Shown one piece after another: positions 37,360-49,660 of a stretch of DNA of 64,000 nt (the first letter of the stretch is position 1; each line of letters begins with the position of its first letter). This stretch comes from Streptomyces sp. NBRC 110035. Lineage in GTDB: Bacteria > Actinomycetota > Actinomycetes > Streptomycetales > Streptomycetaceae. The notes below the pieces were generated by a model, which did no database searches, had not been told where the DNA came from, and worked only from the letters and a program-made list of their open reading frames with translations. The stretch covers positions 62,001 through 126,000 of the forward strand of contig NZ_BBNN01000018.1 in the NCBI RefSeq assembly GCF_000829695.1, given 5' to 3'. A program made the position numbers and the translations under genes.

Positions 37360-38238
37360 CTACGGCTCCCGGAGCTTCTTCAGCCGCTCCATGTCCGCGG
37401 CGTGGCCCTCCTTGCCGCCGGGCGTCTCGATGACCAGCGGTACGCCCTCGGTCGCGGGGTGCGTCATCAGCGCGCGGAACGGCTCCTCGCCGATATGGCC
37501 GTCGCCGATGTTCGCGTGACGGTCCTTGTGTGCACCGACCACGTCCATCGAGTCATTGGCGTGGATCAGTTTCAGCCGCCCCTCACCGACCGTGTCCACC
37601 AGCAGATCCAGGGTCCGGTGCATGCCGTCCGGCCCGGTCAGATCGTGACCGGCCGCGAAGACATGGCAGGTGTCCAGGCAGACGCCCAGCTTCGGATGGG
37701 CGTCCAGCACCTCGAAGTACGGCCCGAAGTCCCAGGTCCGCGAGCAGAGGGAGGAGCCCTGGCCGGCCGTCGACTCCAGCAGCAGGAACGGGTCGTCGTC
37801 ATGGGTGAGCTCGTCGAGCAGCGGCAGCAGGTACTCCCGTACCTGTGCCAGCGCCACCGGCCGCTCGCGTCCGCCGGTCGCGCTGCCGGTGTGGACCACC
37901 ACGCCCAGCGCCCCGATCTCGCGCCCGCGCCGCAGCGAGTGCCGCAGCGACTCGGCGGACCGTTCGGCGGTCGCCCGGGTGTGGGACCCGAAGTTGATCA
38001 GGTACGGGGCGTGCACGTACGCCGGGATCGCCTCGGCCGCGCACGTCTCGCGGAAGGCCTCGTCCTGCTTCGGGCTGCCGGCCGGCGTCGCCCAGCCGCG
38101 CGGGTTGGCGACGAAGACCTGCACGGCCTCCGCGCGCAGCTCACGGGCGTAGGACAGACCGACGGAATGCAGACCGCCGGCCACGGGGACATGGCCGCCG
38201 ACCGGGTTGCGGGCAGGGCCGGACAGGTGACTCTTCAC
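37360..38238 (-). CDS. nfo: deoxyribonuclease IV (AP endonuclease, family 2)
   Basis: Base-excision-repair enzyme cutting 5' to abasic sites. The 292-residue TIM-barrel protein shows the three family signatures with zinc ligands: LLESTAGQGS, CLDTCHVFAAGHDL, and HANDSMDVVGAHKDRHANIG, plus LVIETPGG near the end. It starts with GTG and lies directly downstream of the PASTA kinase gene's end, both on the minus strand but with the kinase upstream by transcription and only 50 bases between them, so co-transcription is possible. Confidence 0.92.
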   Translation of the reverse strand: MKSHLSGPARNPVGGHVPVAGGLHSVGLSYARELRAEAVQVFVANPRGWATPAGSPKQDEAFRETCAAEAIPAYVHAPYLINFGSHTRATAERSAESLRHSLRRGREIGALGVVVHTGSATGGRERPVALAQVREYLLPLLDELTHDDDPFLLLESTAGQGSSLCSRTWDFGPYFEVLDAHPKLGVCLDTCHVFAAGHDLTGPDGMHRTLDLLVDTVGEGRLKLIHANDSMDVVGAHKDRHANIGDGHIGEEPFRALMTHPATEGVPLVIETPGGKEGHAADMERLKKLREP

Positions 38239-38288
38239 CCCTCCAGGGTGTCATGCGTGCGCCCGGGGCCCGTCGGCGGACCAGCGGG

Positions 38289-40202
38289 TCAGCGGATCTT
38301 GAGGGTGATCGTCGAGCCCTCGGGCGCGGTCTCCCCGCCCGCCACGGACTGCTCGTCGACGGTGTCGCCGAACAGGCCGAGCAGTCCGCGGTCCTCCTCG
38401 ACCCGGAACCCGGCCGCCTCCAGCGTCCTGGTGGCCTCGTCCACGCCGTCACCGACCACGTCGGGAACCTCGATCATCTCGGGGCCCTTGGACAGCGTCA
38501 GCGTCACGGTGTCCCCCTCGACGGCCTCGCTGCCCGCCCCCGGACTCTGCCGGGCCACCCGGCCCGCGTCGTGTTCGGAGGTGATCCGCCCGGTGGCGAT
38601 CTCCACCTCGAGGCCGGCCTCCTCCAGCTCGGCGCGCGCGTCCTGGAGGTCCTCGCCGGTCACCTCGGGGATGTCCACCGGGTTGCCCTTGCTCACGGTG
38701 AGTGACACCGCCGAGCCCGTACGGACCTCGGTGCCCCCGGCCGGTCCGGTGGAGATCACGGAGCCCTTGGCCACGTCCTCGCTGAACTCCCGGGTGACCA
38801 TGCCGGGCTCCAGGCCCACGTCCCTCAGCGCGGACCGCGCCTCGTCCAGCGCAACGCCGTCCACATCGGGCACCTGCACGGTCTCCGGCCCCTTGGAGAG
38901 GGTCAGCGAGACCGAGTCGGTGGTGCGGATACGCTCGCCCGCCTTCGGGTCCGTACGGATCACCGTGCCCCGCTGCACGGAGTCGCTGTACGCCTCCCCG
39001 ACCTGCCCGACGTCCAGCCCGGCCCGGGCCAGCCGGTCCCGGGCCTGCTTCTCGGTCTTCGCCAGCAGCGGCGGGACCTTGGTGAACTGGCCCGAGTTGA
39101 TGTACCAGACGCCCGCTCCGGCCCCGAGGACCAGCAGCACCACGACGACGACCGCCATCGGGCCGCGCCGCAGCCCCGGACCGCGCCGGGGCGGCAGCGG
39201 AGCCGGGGACCGGAGCCGGCTGGTGCGGTGGTCCGTGTCCTCGTTGACGGGCAGCGGGCGGGGCACCGTCAGCGCGCGCGGGATGACGCTCGTACGGTCC
39301 TCGGCGTTGTGGTGCTCCGACGACAGCGCCTGCGGCGGGGTCGCGTCCAGCTGCGCCGCGTCGAGGCCGCCGCGGGCCTCGCGGACCTGCGCGAGCAGCG
39401 CCACCGCGTCGTGCGGGCGGACCTGTGGATTGCGCGCGGTCGCCGACGCGACCAGCTCGTCCAGCGCGTACGCCATGCCGGGCACGGCGGCCGACGGCGG
39501 CGGCACGTCGTCGTGCAGGTGCTTGTAGAGCACGATCGCGGGGGAGTCCCCCTCGTGCGGCCGCTCACCCGTGAGCATCTCGTAGAGCAGGATGCCGCAC
39601 GCGTAGACGTCCACGCGGGGATCGGCGGCACCGTTCTCGATCTGCTCCGGCGCCAGGTACGAGACCGTGCCCAGCACGGTTCCGGTGGTGTTCGTCACCG
39701 TGTCCACGCCCCGGACCAGACCGAAGTCGGCGACCTTGACCCGGCCGTCGTCCCCTATCAGCACGTTCTCCGGCTTCATGTCCCGGTGCACGAAACCGGC
39801 GCGGTGGGCGGCGCCGAGCGCGGCCAGCATCGGCTCCAGGATGTCCAGCGCGGCCCGCGGCTGCAGCGCCCCGCGCTCGCGCAGCACGTCCCGCAGGGTG
39901 CAGCCGGCGATGTACTCCATCGCCAGATACACGTACCCCCGGTCGGTGCCCTGGTCGAAGACCTGCACCACGTTCGGATGGGCCAGACGGGCCACCGACT
40001 TCGCCTCGCGGATGAACCGGTCGACGAAGGAGCCGTCGGCGGCGAGCGCCGGGTGCATCACCTTGAGCGCGAGCACGCGGTCGAGACGGGTGTCCACGGC
40101 CCGGTAGACCGTGGCCATCCCGCCGACCGCGATACGCGCCTCGACGCGGTACCGGCCGTCGAGCACCTGCCCGACCAGAGGGTCCTGAAGGGTCGTGTCC
40201 AC
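38289..40202 (-). CDS. PASTA-domain Ser/Thr protein kinase
   Basis: Membrane receptor-type kinase sensing peptidoglycan fragments or lipid II. The 637-residue protein has a cytosolic kinase domain (about 16-280; glycine loop AVGGMATVY, catalytic HRDMKPEN, DFG, APE region), a juxtamembrane linker, one transmembrane helix (about 347-367) and four PASTA repeats to the C terminus. GTG 40202 follows TAGACT by seven bases, suggesting a leaderless message. A protein like mycobacterial Rv2175c, a substrate of the equivalent kinase PknL, is encoded 4.4 kb away, so that protein is a good candidate target. The four PASTA repeats differ from PknL, which lacks them. Confidence 0.93.
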   Translation of the reverse strand: MDTTLQDPLVGQVLDGRYRVEARIAVGGMATVYRAVDTRLDRVLALKVMHPALAADGSFVDRFIREAKSVARLAHPNVVQVFDQGTDRGYVYLAMEYIAGCTLRDVLRERGALQPRAALDILEPMLAALGAAHRAGFVHRDMKPENVLIGDDGRVKVADFGLVRGVDTVTNTTGTVLGTVSYLAPEQIENGAADPRVDVYACGILLYEMLTGERPHEGDSPAIVLYKHLHDDVPPPSAAVPGMAYALDELVASATARNPQVRPHDAVALLAQVREARGGLDAAQLDATPPQALSSEHHNAEDRTSVIPRALTVPRPLPVNEDTDHRTSRLRSPAPLPPRRGPGLRRGPMAVVVVVLLVLGAGAGVWYINSGQFTKVPPLLAKTEKQARDRLARAGLDVGQVGEAYSDSVQRGTVIRTDPKAGERIRTTDSVSLTLSKGPETVQVPDVDGVALDEARSALRDVGLEPGMVTREFSEDVAKGSVISTGPAGGTEVRTGSAVSLTVSKGNPVDIPEVTGEDLQDARAELEEAGLEVEIATGRITSEHDAGRVARQSPGAGSEAVEGDTVTLTLSKGPEMIEVPDVVGDGVDEATRTLEAAGFRVEEDRGLLGLFGDTVDEQSVAGGETAPEGSTITLKIR

Positions 40203-40422
40203 GCAGGTGAGTCTACGAGCAGCCGCCGACACCCCCCACCGCTTCGTCGCGGATCGCACCGCGACTGCAGCGGACCTGTGACGCAACCCACGCACACGGC
40301 CCGGGACGGACGCGTGCCCGGCCCGGACCACGGGGCGGGGGCCGCCGACGGCGGCGACTCCCACGGGGGAACGCGCACCTCGCGACCGACCGGAAACGGG
40401 TGGTGCACGGGCGGGAGGACAC

Positions 40423-42685
<2,263 letters not shown>

Positions 42686-42696
42686 GGGCGTCCAGC

Positions 42697-42792
42697 CCCT
42701 CCCTTCGCCGGCATGACCCGGATCAGGTTCATACGGTCGGAGGCCGCCAGCCTCCCTCTCAGCCCGGTGCGTCCGGACTCCCGCGCGTGTTC
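42697..42792 (-). ncRNA. TPP riboswitch controlling thiOSG
   Basis: On the minus strand the leader contains the THI-box elements GGGCTGAGAGGGAGGC and CCTGATCCGGGTCATGCC GGCGAAGGGA, the two halves of the TPP aptamer, with outer GGGAG/CTCCC pairing. It ends about 12-20 bases before the thiO ATG, so it probably hides the ribosome site when TPP binds. Confidence 0.95.
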
Positions 42793-42802
42793 TACGGTGG
42801 CC

Positions 42803-42831
42803 AGCCTAGCCCCGGAACAATGCCGGAACAA
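42803..42831 (-). promoter_or_regulatory. promoter of the thiOSG operon
   Basis: TTGTTC (42831-42826), a 17-base spacer and TAGGCT (42808-42803) would start transcription near 42796, right at the riboswitch 5' end. Confidence 0.65.
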
Positions 42832-42853
42832 CGAACGCGCAAGGAGCCCTCAC

Positions 42854-43204
42854 ATGGCCGGTTCGCTCGACGGCCTGGTCCTTTCCCCGGTCGCCGACCA
42901 GGCGCCGGGGCAGGTCGGTACCCGCACCCGGTTCGTCTACCACGAGCAGGGCGGCCTGATCTGGGCCGAGTACGCGGGCGGTGACGTCGTCCGCGGACAC
43001 CTGGTGGGCACCAGGGAGGGGGATCGGCTGGACTTCCGGTACGTGCAGCTCACACAGGACGGCACCACCTCGGGCGGACACTGCCGGTCGACGGTCGTGG
43101 AACTGCCCGACGGGCGGCTGCGGCTGGAGGAGACCTGGGAGTGGGAGTCGCAGCCGGGCAGCGGTACCAGCGTGGTGGAGCAGCTCACGGCCCCCGAGTC
43201 CTGA
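42854..43204 (+). CDS. small hypothetical beta-rich protein
   Basis: A 116-residue soluble protein with alternating strands (FVYHEQGGLIWAEYAGGDVV, DRLDFRYVQLTQDG), suggesting a small lipocalin-like or beta-sandwich fold. I recognise it only as a conserved Streptomyces protein sometimes labelled an N-acetylglutamate synthase homologue, a label the sequence does not support (no acetyl-CoA-binding motif). The ATG has AAGGAG seven bases upstream. It is divergent from the thiO riboswitch promoter. Confidence 0.78.
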   Translation: MAGSLDGLVLSPVADQAPGQVGTRTRFVYHEQGGLIWAEYAGGDVVRGHLVGTREGDRLDFRYVQLTQDGTTSGGHCRSTVVELPDGRLRLEETWEWESQPGSGTSVVEQLTAPES

Positions 43205-43230
43205 CCGGCCGCAGGGCAGGTGTCTATGGT
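43201..43230 (+). promoter_or_regulatory. promoter of the flavoprotein gene
   Basis: CTGACC (43201-43206), an 18-base spacer and TATGGT (43225-43230) precede the GTG at 43237 by six bases. The -35 overlaps the stop codon of the previous gene. Confidence 0.55.
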
Positions 43231-43236
43231 GATCAG

Positions 43237-44481
43237 GTGAGCGAGCAGACACAGGAACGGGAGCGGTCCGGGCCGCGGCGCGTGGTGGTGGCGGGAGCCG
43301 GGATGGCCGGCGTGCAGACCGCCGTCGCCCTCCGCGAGCAGGGCTTCACCGGCACCGTGACCCTCATCGGCGCCGAGCCCCACCAGCCGTACGACAGGCC
43401 GCCGTTGTCCAAGGCCGTCCTGCTCGGCACGGCGGAGGACTCCGCCCTCGACGTGGACTTCGCGGCACTCGGCATCGAACTGCGGCTCGGCTGCGAGGTG
43501 TCCGGGCTGCGCCCCGCCGACCACGAGCTGGACACGGAAACCGGGCCGGTCCCCTACGACGTCCTGGTCGTCGCGACCGGCGCCGAACCGGTCCGGCTGC
43601 CGGGCGCCGGAGGTGTCCCCGGCGTCCACCTGCTGCGCACCCTGGACGACGCCGAACGGCTGCGGCCCGTGCTCGCGCGCCGGCAGGACGTCGTGGTCGT
43701 CGGCGCCGGCTGGATCGGCGCGGAGTTCGCCACGGCGGCGCGCGAGGCGGGCTGCGCGGTCACCGTCGTGGAGGCCGCCGGCCGCCCGCTGGCCGAGGCG
43801 CTGCCCGCCGAGGTGGCCGCCCCGATGACCGCCTGGTACGGCGACGCGGGAGTGGAGCTGCGCACGCACGCGCGCGTGGAGCGCGTCGAGCCGGGCGCGG
43901 TGGTGCTGGACGACGGCTCACGGCTGCCCGCGGACGCCGTCCTCGTCGGGATCGGCGCCCGTCCCGCCACCGCCTGGCTGGCCGGCTCCGGCATCGAGCT
44001 GGGCCGGTACGGCGAGGTGGCCGCCGACGCCGGCCTGACGACCTCCGTACCGGACGTGTACGCGGTCGGCGACTGCGCGTCCTTCCCCTCGCAGCGGTAC
44101 GGCGAACGCCTGCTGGTGCACCACTGGGACAACGCCCTGCAGGGCCCGCGCACGGTCGCGGCGAACATCGTCGGGGCGGCCACCGGTGAGCCCCCGGCGG
44201 TGTACGACCCGGTGCCGTACTTCTGGTCCGAGCAGTTCGGACGCTTCGTCCAGTACGCCGGACACCACGCGGACGCCGACCGGACGGTCTGGCGCGGGGA
44301 GGCGGAGGGCCCGGCGTGGACGGTCTGCTGGCTCCGCGGGTCCCGACTGGTCGCGCTGCTGGCCGTGGGCCGCCCCCGCGACCTGGCCCAGGGCCGCCGG
44401 CTGATCGAGGCGGGCACGGCGATGGACGGGACGCTGCTGGCCGACCCGACGAGGCCGCTGAAGTCGGCGAGGGCGGCGTGA
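43237..44481 (+). CDS. ferredoxin reductase-like FAD/NAD(P) oxidoreductase
   Basis: A 414-residue flavoprotein of the BphA4/rubredoxin reductase type. It has two dinucleotide-binding motifs, VVVAGAGMAGVQTA for FAD and VVVVGAGWIGAEFAT for NAD(P)H, the YDRPPLSK block, and DVYAVGDCASFPSQRYG near the end, plus a C-terminal reductase domain. It probably passes electrons from NAD(P)H to a ferredoxin feeding a P450 or dioxygenase, but no such partner is adjacent. GTG 43237 follows a promoter directly, so the message is likely leaderless. Confidence 0.9.
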   Translation: MSEQTQERERSGPRRVVVAGAGMAGVQTAVALREQGFTGTVTLIGAEPHQPYDRPPLSKAVLLGTAEDSALDVDFAALGIELRLGCEVSGLRPADHELDTETGPVPYDVLVVATGAEPVRLPGAGGVPGVHLLRTLDDAERLRPVLARRQDVVVVGAGWIGAEFATAAREAGCAVTVVEAAGRPLAEALPAEVAAPMTAWYGDAGVELRTHARVERVEPGAVVLDDGSRLPADAVLVGIGARPATAWLAGSGIELGRYGEVAADAGLTTSVPDVYAVGDCASFPSQRYGERLLVHHWDNALQGPRTVAANIVGAATGEPPAVYDPVPYFWSEQFGRFVQYAGHHADADRTVWRGEAEGPAWTVCWLRGSRLVALLAVGRPRDLAQGRRLIEAGTAMDGTLLADPTRPLKSARAA

Positions 44482-44599
44482 GCGCCGGGTCCCCGGCGCC
44501 CTCGTGTCCCGGTGCCCGGACGTCCGTCCGGGCTGAAACATCCGCCCAGGTGGAGGGGCCCGGCTTCCGGCTGTCGGTGGCAGGTGGCACGCTTGTCCC

Positions 44600-44965
44600 G
44601 TGACCGAGATTGACGCAAAGACCGATGCTCTCGTCCCCGCCTGGCTCACCCTGCCCGACATCGCCGAGATGTTCGGCGTCGAGGTGACGCGTGTCCGGCA
44701 GCTGGTCAAGGACGGCCAGCTCATCGCCGTACGCCGGGGTGAGAACCGCGCACTGCACGTCCCCGCGGCCTTCATCGACGGGGACAAGGTCGTCAAGGGC
44801 CTCTCCGGGACCCTGACGCTCCTGCGGGACGACGGCTTCACGGACGAAGAGATGCTGGACTGGCTCTTCACCCCCGACGAGAGCCTGCCGGGCACGCCCG
44901 CACAGGCACTGAGCGAGAACCGTGGCACGGAGGTGAAGCGCCGGGCCCAGGCGCTCGCCGTCTGA
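44600..44965 (+). CDS. Rv2175c-like DNA-binding protein
   Basis: A 121-residue protein with an N-terminal winged helix-turn-helix (LPDIAEMFGVEVTRVRQLVKDG) and a C-terminal helical domain, matching the Rv2175c family. In M. tuberculosis Rv2175c binds DNA and is phosphorylated on its N-terminal segment by PknL, which abolishes binding. The N terminus here (VTEIDAKTDALV) offers a Thr at position 2 and 8 as candidate sites. A PASTA kinase gene lies 4.4 kb upstream. GTG 44600 is the natural start. Confidence 0.88.
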   Translation: MTEIDAKTDALVPAWLTLPDIAEMFGVEVTRVRQLVKDGQLIAVRRGENRALHVPAAFIDGDKVVKGLSGTLTLLRDDGFTDEEMLDWLFTPDESLPGTPAQALSENRGTEVKRRAQALAV

Positions 44966-45303
44966 CCCCGGGGCGGGACGCGGGGCCCGCACGTGCGCCG
45001 GTACGCACATCGGTGCCCGTACCCGGCCTGTGCCCGTCCCCGCACCCGTGGCCGGACGCGAACCGCCACCGCCTCGACCACCCCCCGGCGCCGCTCGCCC
45101 GGGGAGCCGGGACCGGGGGCGCGGCGGCGCCGGACGGGGCCCGACCGCGGCCGGGTCTCCCGGTCGCCGGGGCGGCGGCATAGGGTCCGTTGCGGCGTGT
45201 GCGCCGCCGGCCCCGGGTGGGCCGGCGGCATCCGCCGACGACCCACCGGGCCCGCCCCGCGCCGGCCGGGCCCGGCCGCCACCGACACACGGGGGACTCC
45301 CGC
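44966..45303. other. gene-free gap before thiE
   Basis: About 340 G+C-rich bases with no supported frame. A TAGGGT at 45181-45186 may be the -10 box of thiE, giving a leader of about 110 bases with GC-rich dyads. I found no TPP aptamer in this leader, unlike thiOSG. Confidence 0.5.
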
Positions 45304-45984
45304 ATGCCCGACACCGCCGCAGGCACCGCCCCGCGCGCCCGCCTCGCCGACTCCCTGGTCTACCTCTGCACCGACGCCCGCAAGCGGCAGGGGGACCTCC
45401 CGGAGTTCCTGGACGCGGTCCTGGCCGGCGGCGTCGACATCGTCCAGCTCAGGGACAAGGGCATGGAGGCCGCCGAGGAGCTGGAGCACCTGGCGGTCCT
45501 CGCGGACGCCTGCGCACGGCACGGCACGCTGCTCGCGGTGAACGACCGCGCGGACGTCGCCCACGCCGCCGGCGCCGACGTACTGCACCTCGGACAGGGC
45601 GACCTCCCCGTCCCCGCGGCCCGGGCCGTCCTCGGCGAGGACATCCTGATCGGCCGCTCCACGCACGCCGAGTCCGAGGCCGCCGCGGCCGCCGTGCAGG
45701 ACGGCGTGGACTACTTCTGCACCGGCCCCTGCTGGCCCACCCCCACCAAGCCCGGCCGGCACGCACCCGGCCTCGGCCTGGTCCGGTACGCGGCAGCCCT
45801 CGGCACCGACCGCCCCTGGTTCGCGATCGGCGGCATCGACCTCGGCAACCTCGACCAGGTGCTGGACGCCGGCGCCCGCCGGGTCGTCGTCGTACGGGCC
45901 GTCACCGAGGCGGACGACCCGGGCGCGGCGGCGGCCGAGTTCGCGAGGCGGACGCGGCAGGCGGCATCGGGCGTCCGTCCCTGA
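45304..45984 (+). CDS. thiE: thiamine-phosphate synthase
   Basis: Joins the thiazole and pyrimidine phosphates to make thiamine phosphate. The 226-residue TIM barrel shows [15 protein letters not shown] (pyrophosphate/pyrimidine site), [33 protein letters not shown], and [11 protein letters not shown] with FAIGGI following. It completes the thiazole branch begun by thiOSG 3 kb away, but appears to be transcribed on its own. metF follows after 92 bases with its own promoter. Confidence 0.95.
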   Translation: MPDTAAGTAPRARLADSLVYLCTDARKRQGDLPEFLDAVLAGGVDIVQLRDKGMEAAEELEHLAVLADACARHGTLLAVNDRADVAHAAGADVLHLGQGDLPVPAARAVLGEDILIGRSTHAESEAAAAAVQDGVDYFCTGPCWPTPTKPGRHAPGLGLVRYAAALGTDRPWFAIGGIDLGNLDQVLDAGARRVVVVRAVTEADDPGAAAAEFARRTRQAASGVRP

Positions 45985-46040
45985 CGGTGTCCAAGGAGTG
46001 GACGACAAGTCGGCAATTCCGGTACATACCCCACGTTCTG

Positions 46041-47000
<960 letters not shown>

Positions 47001-47056
47001 ACCGGTCGCTCCGACATACGACACACTGCGTAGCGGCCACTGGGAGAGGGGCGTAC

Positions 47057-48088
47057 ATGGGCTGGACGGTCCTCTACATCGCGTTCGGCGTGGTCGCGTT
47101 GTGGCTGCTCGGCGAGGTGCTGCTGCAGTACAAGGCACGCCTGCGCTGGCGGCTGCTCGCCTTCGCGGGCTTCCTGGGCGTCGTGCTCGGCGTGCTGATC
47201 CCGTCCGTTCCCGTCATCGGACTGGGCGCGATCGCCTTCGCGATCGGCCAGACCTACGTCACGCTGTCGTTCCGCCGCGGCTTCGCGGAAGGCTGGGCGG
47301 TCAACGCCCCGCTGCTGTCCGCCGTCAAGGGGGGCCGCGGCGACCGCGGGCACCAGGATCAGGCACCGGAGGTCTCCGGCCCGGAGGCCGCCGGCGACGG
47401 GTACGGGGACGAGGACCCCGGCCGGCGCCGCGACCGGGGCTCCTACGGAGCCGACGACGACTACGACCGCGACGACGTGTTCACGCCCGTGCGCGGCGAG
47501 CAGCAGGCGGCCGCCGGGACCACCGCCGTCCACGAGCCGCAGCCCCTGCCCGACGACACCGGCTCGTACGGCGTCCACCACGACAGCGGGTACGGCACCC
47601 CGGCCCAGGACGACCCGTACGCGGCGAGCGCCCAGGACCCGTACGGGGCCACCGCGCAGAGCGCCGACCAGGGCTACGACACCGGCCAGAACCACGCGTA
47701 CGACTACTCCGGTTACGGCCGGCAGCCGGCCTACGACACGGGCCGGCAGCAGGCCTACGACACGGGCCGGCAGCAGTACGCCGCCTACTCCGACCCGTAC
47801 ATCGGCAGTCCGACCTACGAGGGGACCTCGTACGACACCGGATACGCCGACCCGCAGCAGCAGTACGGCCAGCAGGGCTACGGCGGCCAGGACCAGTACG
47901 GCGGCGACTACGGCGGCGAGACCTCGGCGGGCGGCCTGTGGGTCCCGCAGCAGCGCAGTACCGACGACCTGTACGGCGGTGAACTCCCGCAGGAACAGCC
48001 GTACCCGTACCAGGACAACGGCCGGCAGGACCAGACCCCCGGCAACGGGAACGACAGCGGGTACGACGAGCAGCAGTACCGCTACTGA
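47057..48088 (+). CDS. membrane protein with Tyr/Gly/Gln-rich low-complexity tail
   Basis: A 343-residue protein. Residues 1-75 hold two transmembrane helices (about 4-22 and 33-65) resembling a small inner-membrane domain, and a basic patch follows. Residues 100-343 are low complexity and almost certainly disordered, with more than 30 tyrosines in repeats such as YDTGRQQ, DPYG and QQYGQQGYGG. Such tails can bind proteins, be phosphorylated or phase-separate. Function unknown. It sits between metF and a convergent oxidoreductase gene. Confidence 0.85.
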   Translation: MGWTVLYIAFGVVALWLLGEVLLQYKARLRWRLLAFAGFLGVVLGVLIPSVPVIGLGAIAFAIGQTYVTLSFRRGFAEGWAVNAPLLSAVKGGRGDRGHQDQAPEVSGPEAAGDGYGDEDPGRRRDRGSYGADDDYDRDDVFTPVRGEQQAAAGTTAVHEPQPLPDDTGSYGVHHDSGYGTPAQDDPYAASAQDPYGATAQSADQGYDTGQNHAYDYSGYGRQPAYDTGRQQAYDTGRQQYAAYSDPYIGSPTYEGTSYDTGYADPQQQYGQQGYGGQDQYGGDYGGETSAGGLWVPQQRSTDDLYGGELPQEQPYPYQDNGRQDQTPGNGNDSGYDEQQYRY

Positions 48089-48112
48089 CCCGGCCCGGCC
48101 CGTCGCGGCCGC

Positions 48113-49660
48113 TCACCGGGATCCGCGGAACTCCGGTCCCTCCACGATCAGTCCCGCGACCAGCGCGCCCGACATCCCGGCGTGCGGGAGGCCCCCGCCG
48201 GGGTGCGACCAGCCGCCCACCGTCAGCAGCCCCGGTACGCCGGTGCTGTTGGACGGGTGCAGCAGCCGCCCGCCCGCCGCGGCCAGCGCCGGGACCGGTA
48301 CCGCTCCGCCCTCCGCGCCGGTCGCCCGCGCGACGTCGTCCGGGGTGCGGACCTCGCTGTACAGGAGACGGTCGCGCAGGCCGGGTACGGCCCGCTCGGC
48401 GGCGGCGATCATGTTCCGCGCGTGCTCGTCCAGCGCCGGTCCCGCGGATCCCGCGGGCACCGCGGAGGTGAGGGTGACCGCCTCGTGGTCCGCGTCGGGG
48501 ACCAGGGCGGGGTCGTCGGGCCGCAGGACCGTGACCGTGGGGTGCGCGGGCAGGCCCGCGGGGGAGCCGAACAGGGACGCCAGCTCGGCCCCCCGGTCCC
48601 GGGTGTGCACGACCGTCCGGTGCGCCGTCCCCTCGGGACGTCCGCCGCGCAGCGCCAGCAGCACCGTCAGACGGCTCGCCGCTCCGGAGCGGCCCGGAAC
48701 CTCCCCGTCACCCCGCACCCGCGCCTCCCGCGTCAGCCGGTCCAGCACGCCGGGGGTCACCCCGGCGATCACATGGTCCGCCTCGGCCACCGCCCCGCCC
48801 CGGCCGCCGTCACCGGCAGTGGCGCCGGAGACCCGGGAGACGCCCTCGGTGAACTCCACGCCCCCCGCCCGGCCGTCCTTCTCCAGCACCCCGGTGACCT
48901 CGGCGCCGAAACGGAACTCCACCCCGCGGGCCAGGCACCGCTCGTACACCGCGCGGGCCAGCTCCCGCATGCCGCCGCGGACGTACCAGGTGCCGAAGGC
49001 GTGCTCCATGTACGGCAGCACCGCCGCGCTCGCCGGTGTGGACCGGGGATCCAGACCGTGCTCGATCGCGTGGCCCTCCAGCAGGGAGGCCAGCCGGGGA
49101 TCGCGCAGCTCCCAGGCGGCGACCTCGGCGAGCGTGCCCGCCGTGCGCGTGCGCAGCAGCTTCCTGTGGGGGACGGCCGGGTAGGGCTCACGCTCGGCCA
49201 GCACCTGCCAGTTGGGCCACAGCGGCTCCTCCAGGAGCGGCCTGCGGGTCCTGTCCCAGGCCTCGCGGGCCCGCACCAGGAAATCGCCCCAGCGTCTGGC
49301 GGCGGCAGGCCCGAGGGCCGCGTCCAGGGCGGAGACGACACCCGCGCGGGACGCGTTCGGCAGCGGGACACGCGTCCCGTCCGCGAACACGTGCTCCGAC
49401 GACGGGTCGACCTGGACCAGCTCGACGCAGGACTCCAGTGGCTCCTTGCCCGTCTTCAGGAACAGATCGCGGTAGACCGCGGGCAGCGGAAGCAGCCCGG
49501 GGCCGGTGTCGAAGACGAAGCCCTCCCGCTCCAGCCGGCGCAGCGCGCCGCCGTACGTGTCCGTCCGCTCGTACACCGCCACCCGGTGGCCCGCGACGGC
49601 CAGCCGGGCGGCGGCCGCCATCGCGCCCAGGCCGGCGCCGATCACCGCAATCCGTGCCAT
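48113..49660 (-). CDS. CrtI-like FAD-dependent oxidoreductase
   Basis: A 515-residue flavoprotein of the phytoene desaturase/amine oxidase superfamily: N-terminal dinucleotide motif AVIGAGLGAMAAAARLAVAG, FDTGPGLLPLP, RGGMRELARAV and the C-terminal GGWSHPGGGLPHAGMSG, the flavin-ribityl binding block. No carotenoid genes (crtB, crtE) are nearby, so a role other than phytoene desaturation is likely, for example retinol saturase-type chemistry. ATG 49660 is seven bases after TAATGT (49673-49668). A TetR gene lies 600 bases upstream on the same strand and may control it. Confidence 0.88.
   Translation of the reverse strand: MARIAVIGAGLGAMAAAARLAVAGHRVAVYERTDTYGGALRRLEREGFVFDTGPGLLPLPAVYRDLFLKTGKEPLESCVELVQVDPSSEHVFADGTRVPLPNASRAGVVSALDAALGPAAARRWGDFLVRAREAWDRTRRPLLEEPLWPNWQVLAEREPYPAVPHRKLLRTRTAGTLAEVAAWELRDPRLASLLEGHAIEHGLDPRSTPASAAVLPYMEHAFGTWYVRGGMRELARAVYERCLARGVEFRFGAEVTGVLEKDGRAGGVEFTEGVSRVSGATAGDGGRGGAVAEADHVIAGVTPGVLDRLTREARVRGDGEVPGRSGAASRLTVLLALRGGRPEGTAHRTVVHTRDRGAELASLFGSPAGLPAHPTVTVLRPDDPALVPDADHEAVTLTSAVPAGSAGPALDEHARNMIAAAERAVPGLRDRLLYSEVRTPDDVARATGAEGGAVPVPALAAAGGRLLHPSNSTGVPGLLTVGGWSHPGGGLPHAGMSGALVAGLIVEGPEFRGSR

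Noticed and set aside
42854..43204. Naming the small protein an N-acetylglutamate synthase
   Set aside because: It has no acetyltransferase motif and is too short; the label seems to be a propagated annotation error.
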